64,000 nucleotides of DNA from Streptococcus suis (GTDB taxonomy: Bacteria; Bacillota; Bacilli; Lactobacillales; Streptococcaceae). Each line of letters begins with the position of its first letter. Position 1 is the stretch's first letter. The stretch spans positions 1,736,001-1,800,000 of the forward strand of contig CP102145.1 in assembly GCA_024583055.1 (NCBI GenBank), given 5' to 3'. Position numbers and translations under genes: made by a program. The notes beneath the pieces were generated by a model. The model was not told the origin of the DNA. It made no database searches and worked only from the letters and a program-made list of their open reading frames with translations. Positions 15,143 to 24,283 of the stretch are shown piece by piece.

Positions 15143-16061
15143 TGTCGCTCACCGCCCTTTCTGAGATAGTATTTCCGTTTGTTGTTGGGTTGTTAATCAC
15201 TTGACCGTTGAAGTAGAGGGTTGATGAACCACCGCCGTCTAGGTTGTAGGCAGTTGTTGCTCCGTATTGTTTCATAACTTCTGCCAGTTGATAGAGGGAT
15301 AGACCTTCACTTTCAGAAGTACGACCGTCTGCCACAACGATGATATAGTGGTTTTCATCGATGATACCAATGGCTGAACGAGGGTTGGAAGACATGGCCC
15401 GTCCAACTTCTGTTGATGTATCCACCACGATTTCACCATTTTCTACCAAGGTTGGCCCGAAGGCGAGCAAGTTGACAACGCCATTGTCAATTAACTCTTG
15501 AGCTGTTATTTCATTTTCATAGATAATTTCAAATGAGCCGTCAGCATAAATTGCCAAGTCACCATAAGAAGCATTGTCACGGACGGTATCACGGTAGAGG
15601 ACACCATTCTTGATGACGTAACCTGTTGAGTTGGCACCGTAGTAGTCGCCGTTGACCGCCAAGATGGCATTGTTGGCTGCAGCGGTTTCAGATGTTTTGG
15701 CTGTGACGTTGGTACCATAAGTATTTTGAGCTAAGGCTGTTTTCAAGTACTCAGGTGAGCTGACTTGGATATCCGCTACATTGACAGTTGTGTTGTTGGT
15801 TGTAATAGTTTCGAGTGTGATTTGGATGTTGTCATCAGCGTAAGAGGTATCAGTTGTTGTCACATTGGTTGAGGTTGTTGCAGCGGTGCTACTTGCTGCT
15901 GTACTGGAATTTGTCGTCGCTGCAGCGGTTGTCGTTGCGGATTCTACGGTTGTAATAGCTTCAGAGAGGACAAAGGTTTTGAGCATGGAGTAGGTGAAAC
16001 CACCAGTGAGTAATGTACCGAATAGTGATGCGTATATGAAGGGTTTTTTAAGCAATTTCAT
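15123..16061 (-). CDS. Membrane-anchored phosphodiester glycosidase (NAGPA/DUF2233 family)
   Basis: A 312-residue protein with a single N-terminal membrane anchor (about residues 8-28), a long Ser/Thr/Ala linker (about 40-80) and a NAGPA-type domain to the end. The domain shows NNAILAVNGDYYG, SNPRSAIGI, VVADGRTSESEGLSLYQLA and the hallmark YNLDGGGSSTLYF. Family members cleave sugar phosphodiester bonds; the substrate here is unknown but should be outside the cell. The start is the ATG at 16061 (AAGGAAGG about 9 bp upstream). It overlaps the glycosyltransferase gene by 14 bp, so the two are coupled. The linker is of low complexity and probably spans wall material. Confidence 0.85.
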   Translation of the reverse strand: MKLLKKPFIYASLFGTLLTGGFTYSMLKTFVLSEAITTVESATTTAAATTNSSTAASSTAATTSTNVTTTDTSYADDNIQITLETITTNNTTVNVADIQVSSPEYLKTALAQNTYGTNVTAKTSETAAANNAILAVNGDYYGANSTGYVIKNGVLYRDTVRDNASYGDLAIYADGSFEIIYENEITAQELIDNGVVNLLAFGPTLVENGEIVVDTSTEVGRAMSSNPRSAIGIIDENHYIIVVADGRTSESEGLSLYQLAEVMKQYGATTAYNLDGGGSSTLYFNGQVINNPTTNGNTISERAVSDIVYIGY

Positions 16062-17100
16062 GGGCAAGTGCCTTCCTTTCATTGAAAATAATATGTTTTT
16101 GAATATACCAAGAGAAGAAAAAGAGGGAGAGGCCAACTGTGATTTTCACCAAATAAAGATTCAATCCAAACAGTTGGTGGAAAATATAAATCAGAGAGGT
16201 GTCGCAGATGAAGAGGGCCAAAGCTAGGGTCAAATAACCGAGGCCAGTAGTTTGGACGCTCTGCTCGTTTTGAAAGACCAGCTTTTTATTGAGGTAATAA
16301 TTGGACAGAGAGCTGGTAACACGAGCCAAGCCATTGGCAATGAGGATATGAATACCCGAGGGCAGAGCAGTCAAACTTGCGATAAGCAGAGCATAGGCAC
16401 CGTAGTCTACCAGAAAACCGCCCAGTGAGGCCAGGGCAAATTTGAAGAGGTTTTTGTAGATGAGTAAGCCGTCCTTGATAGGACGGAAATGCGAGCTAGC
16501 ATTATCATCTATATAAATGGTCTGAATGGGAACCTCGGTAATGGGAAACTCTTGGCTAGCTTGGGTCAGCATATTCATTTCGTACTCATAACGGTGGCCT
16601 TTGATTTTCAGCATAAAGGGCAGGAGCTTGGAATGAAAGGCGCGTAGACCAGTCTGGGTATCGCTAACCTTGACACCAGTTTGAAGGCGGAAGAGTAGAC
16701 GGGTCAGCTTATTACCAAAACGACTGCGGAAAGGCACATCATTGCTAAATTGACGGACTCCCAGAACTAAGTGATTGGGCAAATTCATAGCAGCCCGCGC
16801 CACTCTATCCATATCGTTGACGGAGTGCTGGCCGTCCGCATCAGCTGTTACGATGACAGAATTGGAGTCACGTTCTTGAATATATTGAAAAGCAGTTTTC
16901 AAGGCCTGGCCTTTTCCTAAATTACGCTCGTGGTGAAGAACGGTTGCGTAAGAACTAGCTTGCTCGATGATGGCTTTCGAAGCTTCAGTGCTTCCGTCGT
17001 TAACTACAATAATCTTGCAATTGAGCCGATGCTTCAAAGCGTTCAATAGCTCCAGTAATTTCTGATCTGGCTGATAGGCGGGGATGATGACATAATACAT
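16048..17100 (-). CDS. GT2 glycosyltransferase fused to a GtrA-type membrane domain
   Basis: A 350-residue two-domain protein. Residues 1-220 are a dolichol-phosphate-mannose-synthase-like GT2 catalytic domain: IIPAYQP, VVNDGSTE, ADADGQH metal site and DTQTGLRAF. Residues 225-345 are a GtrA domain with four membrane helices. Such proteins load a sugar onto undecaprenyl phosphate and flip or hand it on for decoration of surface polymers. It is the first gene of an operon with an exported phosphodiester glycosidase and a small membrane protein. GAGGT precedes the ATG at 17100. Confidence 0.87.
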   Translation of the reverse strand: MYYVIIPAYQPDQKLLELLNALKHRLNCKIIVVNDGSTEASKAIIEQASSYATVLHHERNLGKGQALKTAFQYIQERDSNSVIVTADADGQHSVNDMDRVARAAMNLPNHLVLGVRQFSNDVPFRSRFGNKLTRLLFRLQTGVKVSDTQTGLRAFHSKLLPFMLKIKGHRYEYEMNMLTQASQEFPITEVPIQTIYIDDNASSHFRPIKDGLLIYKNLFKFALASLGGFLVDYGAYALLIASLTALPSGIHILIANGLARVTSSLSNYYLNKKLVFQNEQSVQTTGLGYLTLALALFICDTSLIYIFHQLFGLNLYLVKITVGLSLFFFSWYIQKHIIFNERKALAHEIA

Positions 17101-17145
17101 GGGAATACCTCGTTTCGTTTTTTGCTATACACCCACTATAGAGGA

Positions 17146-17167
17146 GTTTTCTGAAAGAAATCTGAAA
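17146..17167. promoter_or_regulatory. Paired 11-bp direct repeats upstream of the glycosyltransferase operon
   Basis: GTTTTCTGAAA (17146-17156) and GAAATCTGAAA (17157-17167) are contiguous. In the operon direction this is TTTCAG-N5-TTTCAG. It resembles the repeats before the VTC operon, which include CAAAACTGAAA. A -10-like TATAGT lies just downstream in the operon direction. Confidence 0.5.
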
Positions 17168-17188
17168 ACAACCTACATATTGATTTGA

Positions 17189-17205
17189 CTTAAGTTTGGT
17201 TTAAG
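17189..17205 (+). promoter_or_regulatory. Perfect CiaR-type direct repeat
   Basis: CTTAAG-TTTGG-TTTAAG fits the CiaR consensus NTTAAG-N5-WTTAAG. It lies between the divergent glycosyltransferase and ilvB promoters. No -10 box stands at the usual distance downstream on the plus strand, so which gene it serves is unclear. Confidence 0.45.
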
Positions 17206-17242
17206 ATTTCGGCTTGAAATAAGGAAAACGAACAAATGTAGG

Positions 17243-17287
17243 AATTTTCAGAATATTCCTTGACATTTAAGTTCCATGTGTTATGAT
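17243..17287 (+). promoter_or_regulatory. CodY box and promoter of ilvB-ilvN-ilvC
   Basis: AATTTTCAGAATATT at 17243-17257 matches the CodY consensus AATTTTCWGAAAATT at 14 of 15 positions. It sits directly against TTGACA (17260-17265), with TATGAT at 17282-17287 after a 16-bp spacer. CodY with bound branched-chain amino acids should repress here. Confidence 0.8.
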
Positions 17288-17321
17288 AGTAGATACAACA
17301 TTGCAGAGAGGAGGAATACAT

Positions 17322-19025
17322 GTGCAAGAAATCCAATTAGATCAACCGCGTTCAGGTTCCTATTTAATCTTAGATAGCTTGCATCAATTGGGTGTGGACC
17401 TGGTCTTTGGCTATCCAGGCGGGGCAGTCCTCCCCTTATATGATGCTATCTATCAATACGAGGGGATTCAGCACGTCTTGGCTCGTCACGAACAAGGAGC
17501 GGTCCACGAGGCGGAAGGTTATGCCAAATCATCAGGAAAGGTGGGCGTAGCCATCGTCACATCTGGACCAGGGGCAACTAATGCCATTACAGGGATAGCG
17601 GATGCCATGGGCGACAGCGTGCCTCTTCTGGTTTTCACAGGACAGGTTGCGACGCGCGGTATCGGTAAGGATGCCTTCCAGGAGGCCGATGTCATTGGTA
17701 TGACCATGCCAATCACCAAATACAATTACCAGATTCGGGACACAGCAGATATTCCTCGAGTGATTACAGAAGCCTATCATATTGCGACCACAGGCCGTCC
17801 AGGTCCAGTAGTCATCGATGTGCCAAAGGATATCCAGGAAAGAATTGTTGAAGCCTATCACGATCCGACGGTTCATTTGCCAAGCTACCAACCAACGGTA
17901 GAGCCAAATGGTTTGCAGGTCAAGAAAATTCTCCAGCAGCTCAGTCGGGCCAAAAAGCCAGTGATTTTGGCTGGTGGTGGGGTCAACTATGCAGAAGCCC
18001 AGGAAGAATTGATTGCTTTTGCAGAGAAATACCGCTTGCCTGTTGTTTCAACCCTGCTTGGGTTAGGAGCCATGCCGATTGAACACGAATTAGCCCTAGC
18101 GATGGGTGGCATGCACGGAACTTACTCAGCCAATATGGCCATGAATGATGCAGATTATATTATCAACATCGGTGCCCGCTTTGATGATCGCCTGACGGGA
18201 AATCCGACAACCTATGCGCCTAATGCGACTATTGCGCACGTGGACATTGACCCAGCAGAGATTGGCAAGGTCATGAAGACGGCAATTCCAGTAGTCGGAG
18301 ATGCCAAAGCGACCTTACAAGCCCTGTTGAAATGCGAAACCGTTGAGACAGACTATGCTGACTGGACGGAGCAGGTATTGGACAACAAGCGTCGAGCACC
18401 TTTCTGGTATGAGGAAGATGCCAACTTTATCAAGCCACAAGCAGCTATCGAGCTGATTGGTCAATTGACAAATGGCGATGCTATCATCGTGACAGATGTG
18501 GGACAACACCAGATGTGGGCGGCTCAATTCTATCCTTACAAGCACCAGCGCCAGCTGATTACTTCGGGCGGCATGGGGACTATGGGATTCGGAATTCCAG
18601 CAGCAATCGGCGCTAAACTAGCCAATCCAGACAAGGAAGTTGTAGTCTTTGTCGGTGACGGTGGTTTCCAGATGACCAACCAGGAATTGGCTATCCTCAA
18701 TGGCTATGGTGTGCCCATCAAGGTTGTCTTGATTAATAACCATTCCCTGGGTATGGTTCGTCAGTGGCAAGAATCCTTCTATGAAGAACGTCGCAGTCAG
18801 TCAGTATTTGATGCAGAGCCAAACTTCCAGCTCCTAGCGGAAGCCTATGGTATCAGCCATTACAGTTTTGACAATTCGGCGACCTTGGCAGAAGATATGA
18901 AGGTCATCTTGGAAAACAAACCAATGCTGATTGAGGTCCATATCTCCAAGGCCGAACATGTGGTGCCAATGGTACCAGCCGGCAAGAGCAATGCGGAAAT
19001 GTTGGGGGTGAAGTTCAATGCGTAG
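17322..19025 (+). CDS. ilvB: Acetolactate synthase, large catalytic subunit
   Basis: Condenses pyruvate with pyruvate or 2-oxobutyrate, the first shared step of valine, leucine and isoleucine synthesis. It has 567 residues with the three ThDP-enzyme domains. Catalytic Glu lies in ARHEQGAVHEAEG and the SGPGATN motif follows. The FAD/middle domain is at about 190-330. The ThDP pyrophosphate motif runs from GDGGFQMTNQELA to INN. The start is GTG at 17322 preceded by AGAGGAGG; an earlier in-frame ATG at 17283 falls inside the -10 box and cannot be used. It overlaps ilvN by 8 bp. Confidence 0.95.
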   Translation: MQEIQLDQPRSGSYLILDSLHQLGVDLVFGYPGGAVLPLYDAIYQYEGIQHVLARHEQGAVHEAEGYAKSSGKVGVAIVTSGPGATNAITGIADAMGDSVPLLVFTGQVATRGIGKDAFQEADVIGMTMPITKYNYQIRDTADIPRVITEAYHIATTGRPGPVVIDVPKDIQERIVEAYHDPTVHLPSYQPTVEPNGLQVKKILQQLSRAKKPVILAGGGVNYAEAQEELIAFAEKYRLPVVSTLLGLGAMPIEHELALAMGGMHGTYSANMAMNDADYIINIGARFDDRLTGNPTTYAPNATIAHVDIDPAEIGKVMKTAIPVVGDAKATLQALLKCETVETDYADWTEQVLDNKRRAPFWYEEDANFIKPQAAIELIGQLTNGDAIIVTDVGQHQMWAAQFYPYKHQRQLITSGGMGTMGFGIPAAIGAKLANPDKEVVVFVGDGGFQMTNQELAILNGYGVPIKVVLINNHSLGMVRQWQESFYEERRSQSVFDAEPNFQLLAEAYGISHYSFDNSATLAEDMKVILENKPMLIEVHISKAEHVVPMVPAGKSNAEMLGVKFNA

Positions 19026-19494
19026 AATGTTAACAGCAAAATTACGAAATTCTTCAGGTGTCCTCAACCGCTTTACAGGTGTCCTATCCCGGCGCCAAAT
19101 CAATATTGAATCCATTTCAGTCGGCCCGACCGAAGTTGCAGGTATTTCTCGGGTAACGGTCATCGTTGATGTTGCGACCATGGACGAAGTGGAACAAATT
19201 ATCAAGCAACTCAATCGCTTGATTGATGTGGTCCGTGTCCGCGATTTGACAGACATTCCGCACTTGGAACGGGAAGTGATTCTGATTAAAATCGTTGCTC
19301 CGCCAGCTAAGCGGGCAGAAATTTTAGCCATTATCCAACCCTTCCGTGCCAGCGTTGTCGATGTGGCACCTCACTCCATTACCATTCAGATGACTGGTGA
19401 CGGAGACAAGATTGACGCCCTCCTGCGTGTGATTCAGCCTTATGGCATTAAGAACATTGCTAGGACAGGGGCAACTGGTTTCAGTCGTGACTAA
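19018..19494 (+). CDS. ilvN: Acetolactate synthase, small regulatory subunit
   Basis: Binds valine and confers feedback control on IlvB. It has 158 residues: an N-terminal ACT domain (LTAKLRNSSGVLNRFTGV, then INIESISVGPTE) and a C-terminal IlvN-type domain (REVILIKIVAPPAKRAEIL). Translation starts inside the end of ilvB, so stoichiometry is probably set by coupling. A 192-bp gap holding a BOX-like repeat separates it from ilvC. Confidence 0.95.
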   Translation: MRRMLTAKLRNSSGVLNRFTGVLSRRQINIESISVGPTEVAGISRVTVIVDVATMDEVEQIIKQLNRLIDVVRVRDLTDIPHLEREVILIKIVAPPAKRAEILAIIQPFRASVVDVAPHSITIQMTGDGDKIDALLRVIQPYGIKNIARTGATGFSRD

Positions 19495-19498
19495 CCTA

Positions 19499-19583
19499 GT
19501 CACTCACTTGTCTTTTGCTTCGTCGTTAGCTCGGCTTGGCATACCTCAGTATAGCCTTCGCCTCACTGCCTAGAATTAAAAGA
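19499..19583 (-). repeat. BOX-like intergenic repeat between ilvN and ilvC
   Basis: On the minus strand: CTTTTAATTCTAGGCA, then GTGAGGCGAAGGC, a central palindrome-like TACTGAGGTA, and GCTAACGACGAAGCAAAAG. Its left end matches the element at 54767-54896 (CTAGGCA, GAG-CGAAGGC) and both end in GAAGCAA-AAAG. The arms are partly complementary, so transcripts would fold. It resembles BOX elements of pneumococcus and S. suis. Further downstream, ATGTTCA/TGAACAT (near 19626-19646) forms another hairpin before ilvC. Confidence 0.6.
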
Positions 19584-19683
19584 AAGTTGAGCAACTAGGG
19601 ATGCACATGATAGACAAAATTACAGAATGTTCATTTTCTTTGAACATCCGAATTTATAAGTAAAAAAATAGAAAAGAGATTAA

Positions 19684-21000
<1,317 letters not shown>

Positions 21001-21052
21001 TTAGGTAGCTCTACTTGAATTAGAAGTCTCGGGGTTCTGGTCAAAGAATAGT

Positions 21053-21077
21053 AAAGAGCTGGCTTGCCAGCTCTTTT
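21053..21077 (+). terminator. Terminator-like hairpin before ilvA
   Basis: AAAGAGCTGGC and GCCAGCTCTTT form an 11-bp stem with a 2-base loop and a short T run. It could end the ilvB-ilvN-ilvC transcript after the hairpin array. Confidence 0.65.
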
Positions 21078-21146
21078 GACCATTCTGAGAAAATAAAAAA
21101 TATTTGTGAATTTTGATTATAAATCCTATGTTTATTTCAGGATTTT

Positions 21147-21164
21147 TGGTACAATATTTATAAT
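21147..21164 (+). promoter_or_regulatory. Likely ilvA promoter region
   Basis: TGG-TACAAT (21147-21155) is an extended -10 element, and a second candidate, TATAAT, lies at 21159-21164. No good -35 is seen for either. Confidence 0.5.
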
Positions 21165-21183
21165 AGAAAGAAATAAGTGCAAT

Positions 21184-22434
21184 ATGATTTCAGCAAAGAA
21201 CATTGAGCAGGCCTATTCTGTTCTCAAAAATGTGGTGGTTAAGACACCGCTAGATTATAATCGTTACCTGTCAGAGCGTTATGGAGCCGATATTTATATC
21301 AAACGGGAAAACGAGCAGCGGGTCCGTTCCTTCAAGATTCGAGGGGCTTATTACGCTATTTCCCAATTGACGGATGCGGAAAAAGAGCGAGGGGTTGTCT
21401 GTGCTTCAGCGGGCAACCATGCCCAGGGAGTAGCCTATACCTGCCAGGAAATGCAGATTCCTGCTACAATTTTCATGCCCATTACAACGCCGCAGCAGAA
21501 GATCGGTCAGGTCAAGTTCTTTGGTGGGGAATTTGTGGACATTCGCTTGGTGGGTGATACTTTTGATGAATCGGCTCAGGCTGCTCAAGACTATACCCAG
21601 GAAAGTGGAAAAACCTTCATCGATCCCTTTAATGATGATAATGTTCAGGCAGGTCAGGGGACTGTTGCCTACGAAATCTTGGACGAGGCCCAGGAACAAT
21701 CGATTGATTTTGATCAGATTTTGGTTCCCGTTGGTGGTGGTGGTCTGATTGCAGGTGTTTCGGCTTATTTGAAGGAACAGGCACCAGGCATCAAGATTGT
21801 AGGTGTTGAGGCTAGCGGAGCACGTTCGATGAAAGCTGCTTTTGATAAGGGAAGACCTGTTAAGCTGGCTGAAATTGACAAGTTTGCGGACGGAATTGCT
21901 GTTCAAAAAGTCGGTGCAAGCACCTACGAAGTTGCTCGTAAACATGTAGACAAGCTGATTGGTGTTGATGAAGGTTGGATTTCAGAAACCATTTTGGACC
22001 TTTATTCTAAATTGGGAATTGTCGCTGAACCGGCTGGTGCTGCGACTATTGCTGCACTTGAGGTTGTCAAGGACCAAATCAAGGGGCAGACCATCTGTTG
22101 TATCATTTCAGGTGGTAACAACGACATCAACCGCATGCCAGAAATGGAAGAGCGAGCTCTGATTTACGAGGGAATCAAGCATTATTTCGTCGTCAATTTC
22201 CCCCAACGGCCGGGTGCCCTGCGCGAATTTGTAAACCATATTCTCGGACCGAATGATGATATTACACGGTTTGAGTATATCAAGCGGGCCAATAAGGGAA
22301 CAGGTCCAGTTCTCATCGGGATTGCTTTGGGCGATAAGAATGACTATGCGGACTTTATTCAGCGCTTGGAAGATTTTGACCCACAATATATCAATTTGCA
22401 CGAAAATGACTCACTCTATAAAATGTTGGTGTAA
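21184..22434 (+). CDS. ilvA: Threonine dehydratase (threonine ammonia-lyase)
   Basis: PLP enzyme making 2-oxobutyrate from threonine, the committed step to isoleucine. It has 416 residues, the shorter Gram-positive form with one C-terminal ACT-like regulatory domain. The PLP lysine lies in RVRSFKIRGAYYA. The phosphate-binding loop is PVGGGGLIAG, and SGGNNDINRMP closes the catalytic domain. The ACT-like domain starts near residue 327 (HYFVVNFPQRPGALREF). The start is the ATG at 21184; an upstream in-frame start would overlap the promoter. The ribosome-binding site is weak. Confidence 0.95.
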   Translation: MISAKNIEQAYSVLKNVVVKTPLDYNRYLSERYGADIYIKRENEQRVRSFKIRGAYYAISQLTDAEKERGVVCASAGNHAQGVAYTCQEMQIPATIFMPITTPQQKIGQVKFFGGEFVDIRLVGDTFDESAQAAQDYTQESGKTFIDPFNDDNVQAGQGTVAYEILDEAQEQSIDFDQILVPVGGGGLIAGVSAYLKEQAPGIKIVGVEASGARSMKAAFDKGRPVKLAEIDKFADGIAVQKVGASTYEVARKHVDKLIGVDEGWISETILDLYSKLGIVAEPAGAATIAALEVVKDQIKGQTICCIISGGNNDINRMPEMEERALIYEGIKHYFVVNFPQRPGALREFVNHILGPNDDITRFEYIKRANKGTGPVLIGIALGDKNDYADFIQRLEDFDPQYINLHENDSLYKMLV

Positions 22435-22456
22435 GATGTTAGCTTAGGAGGTTATT

Positions 22457-23353
22457 ATGGCACCTATATTGTTTATGTTTACTCTCTTATTCGTCCTGCT
22501 TCTGGCCTTGATTTTGATTATTTCTGGCCTCTATGTGGTCAAGCAGCAGACGGTGGCTATTGTCGAGCGGTTTGGTAAGTACCAAAAAACGTCTACCTCA
22601 GGGATTAACTTTAAAATTCCTTTCGGTGTGGATGTCATTGCGGCTCGTATTCAGCTTCGGATGTTGCAAAGTGAAATCGTGGTTGAGACAAAGACCCAGG
22701 ATAACGTATTTGTGACCATGAATGTGGCGACCCAATACCGGGTCAATGAAAATAACGTCACAGATGCCTACTACAAGCTCATGCACCCAGAGGCTCAAAT
22801 CAAGTCCTATATTGAGGATGCCCTGCGCTCATCTGTGCCTAAATTGACTCTGGATGAATTGTTTGAGAAAAAAGATGAGATCGCCCTGGAAGTGCAGAAG
22901 CAGGTGGCAGAAGAGATGTCCACCTACGGCTACGTCATTGTCAAGACCCTGATTACCAAGGTTGAGCCAGATGCAGAGGTTAAGCAATCCATGAACGAAA
23001 TCAACGCAGCCCAGCGGAAACGGGTTGCGGCCCAAGAATTGGCAGAGGCAGACAAGATAAAAATTGTCACTGCTGCAGAGGCAGAAGCTGAAAAAGACCG
23101 CCTGCACGGTGTGGGTATTGCCCAACAGCGTAAGGCTATTGTTGACGGCTTGGCAGATTCTATCCGTGAATTGAAAGATTCCAACGTCAGTATGTCAGAA
23201 GAGCAGATTATGTCTATCTTGTTGACCAACCAATACTTGGATACCTTAAATAATTTTGCACAAGGAGGTAATAATACAATCTTCTTACCGGGCAATCCGG
23301 AGGGTGTTGAAGACATTCGCACTCAAATATTGTCAGCTCTTTCTGTCAAATAA
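22457..23353 (+). CDS. SPFH/Band 7 membrane protein (stomatin/QmcA-like)
   Basis: A 298-residue protein with one N-terminal membrane segment (about 4-26), an SPFH domain (about 27-190) and a coiled-coil Ala/Glu-rich stretch (RKRVAAQELAEADKIKIVTAAEAEAEKD). It has the VKQQTVAIVERFGKY opening typical of stomatin/QmcA proteins. These proteins oligomerise in membrane microdomains and often act on proteases such as FtsH; the exact role here is unknown. AGGAGG lies before the ATG. It follows ilvA by 22 bp and may be co-transcribed, though the two functions are unrelated. Confidence 0.9.
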   Translation: MAPILFMFTLLFVLLLALILIISGLYVVKQQTVAIVERFGKYQKTSTSGINFKIPFGVDVIAARIQLRMLQSEIVVETKTQDNVFVTMNVATQYRVNENNVTDAYYKLMHPEAQIKSYIEDALRSSVPKLTLDELFEKKDEIALEVQKQVAEEMSTYGYVIVKTLITKVEPDAEVKQSMNEINAAQRKRVAAQELAEADKIKIVTAAEAEAEKDRLHGVGIAQQRKAIVDGLADSIRELKDSNVSMSEEQIMSILLTNQYLDTLNNFAQGGNNTIFLPGNPEGVEDIRTQILSALSVK

Positions 23354-23376
23354 TTGGTAAAAACCGAATACTTTAC

Positions 23377-23406
23377 TTGACAAAATGAGCATAGCTGTAT
23401 TATACT
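23377..23406 (+). promoter_or_regulatory. Promoter of the 69-residue gene
   Basis: TTGACA at 23377-23382, an 18-bp spacer and TATACT at 23401-23406. Confidence 0.7.
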
Positions 23407-23439
23407 TAATTGCACGAATAAAAAGGAAAGGGGTTTCTC

Positions 23440-23649
23440 ATGACTAGTTACGAAAAAGTTGCCGCAGTTGTAAACTGGGTACGTGAAAAGAAAATCACTG
23501 GTTACCGTATCAGTAAAGAGACCAACGCTCGTGAAATGTCAGTTATCGCTCTTGCACAAGGACGTGCAAAAATCGACAACATCTCATTCGCGACAGCTTT
23601 GGGCTTGATTGATTTTTACGACAAAAACCACAAAAAATTTGAAAACTAA
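23440..23649 (+). CDS. Small conserved protein, possible helix-turn-helix
   Basis: A 69-residue protein without a function I can name. The sequence ITGYRISKETN, then LAQGRAKIDNISFATALGLIDFY, has the rhythm of a minimal Cro/CI-type helix-turn-helix, with a polar C-terminus (KNHKKFEN). It has its own good promoter and an AAAGG ribosome-binding site. Its original terminator was AAAGAGAGG-TCTATG-CCTCTCTTTTTT, and an IS3-family element has inserted inside the loop of that hairpin. Confidence 0.75.
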   Translation: MTSYEKVAAVVNWVREKKITGYRISKETNAREMSVIALAQGRAKIDNISFATALGLIDFYDKNHKKFEN

Positions 23650-23746
23650 TCTAGGTAAACTTACCTAGAAAAACAAGAAAGAGAGGTCTATGTGAACTGC
23701 ACCCCAAAAGTTAGACACAAAATCTAACGATTGGGGTGTTTTTCTT

Positions 23747-24283
23747 ATGAAATTAAGTTATGAAGATAAACTAGAAATATATGAGCTTAGAAAGAGTGGC
23801 GTGTCGTGGGTCAACCTTAGCCAGATATACAAAGTCACTATTGCCAATCTCACATACATGATAAAACTCATGGATCGATATGGCGTGGAAATCGTTGAAA
23901 AAGGTAAAAATAGGTACTATTCACCTGAATTAAAGCAAGAAATAATGGATAAGGTCTTGATTCATGGGTGTTCTCAACTCTCGGTTTCCCTTGATTATGC
24001 CTTGCCAAATCGAGGAATGCTTCCCAATTGGATAGCACAATACAAGAAAAACGGGTATACTATTCTTGAAAAAACAAGAGGGAGACCGAGCAAGATGGGA
24101 CGTAAACGCAAGAAAACCTGGGAAGAAATGACGGAATTAGAGCGCCTTCAAGAGGAAAATGAACGTCTTAGAACTGAGGTGGCCTTCCTAAAAAAGTTGA
24201 GAGAACTTCGCTTGAGGGACGAAGCACTAGTGCGCGAACAGCAGAAACAATTAGAGATATGGTCCAAGGAGGATTCCGACTAG
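23747..24283 (+). CDS. IS3-family transposase OrfA (DNA-binding subunit)
   Basis: A 178-residue product with two helix-turn-helix-like regions ([20 protein letters not shown] and [17 protein letters not shown]), a basic [13 protein letters not shown] patch and a C-terminal leucine-zipper segment ([20 protein letters not shown]). A canonical slippery heptamer A-AAA-AAG lies in frame at 24190-24196. A -1 shift there opens the orfB frame and yields the fused transposase. Confidence 0.92.
   Translation: MKLSYEDKLEIYELRKSGVSWVNLSQIYKVTIANLTYMIKLMDRYGVEIVEKGKNRYYSPELKQEIMDKVLIHGCSQLSVSLDYALPNRGMLPNWIAQYKKNGYTILEKTRGRPSKMGRKRKKTWEEMTELERLQEENERLRTEVAFLKKLRELRLRDEALVREQQKQLEIWSKEDSD

Noticed and set aside
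17283..17321. Longer ilvB with start at 17283
   Set aside because: That ATG is part of the -10 box and has no ribosome-binding site; GTG at 17322 follows AGAGGAGG at good distance.
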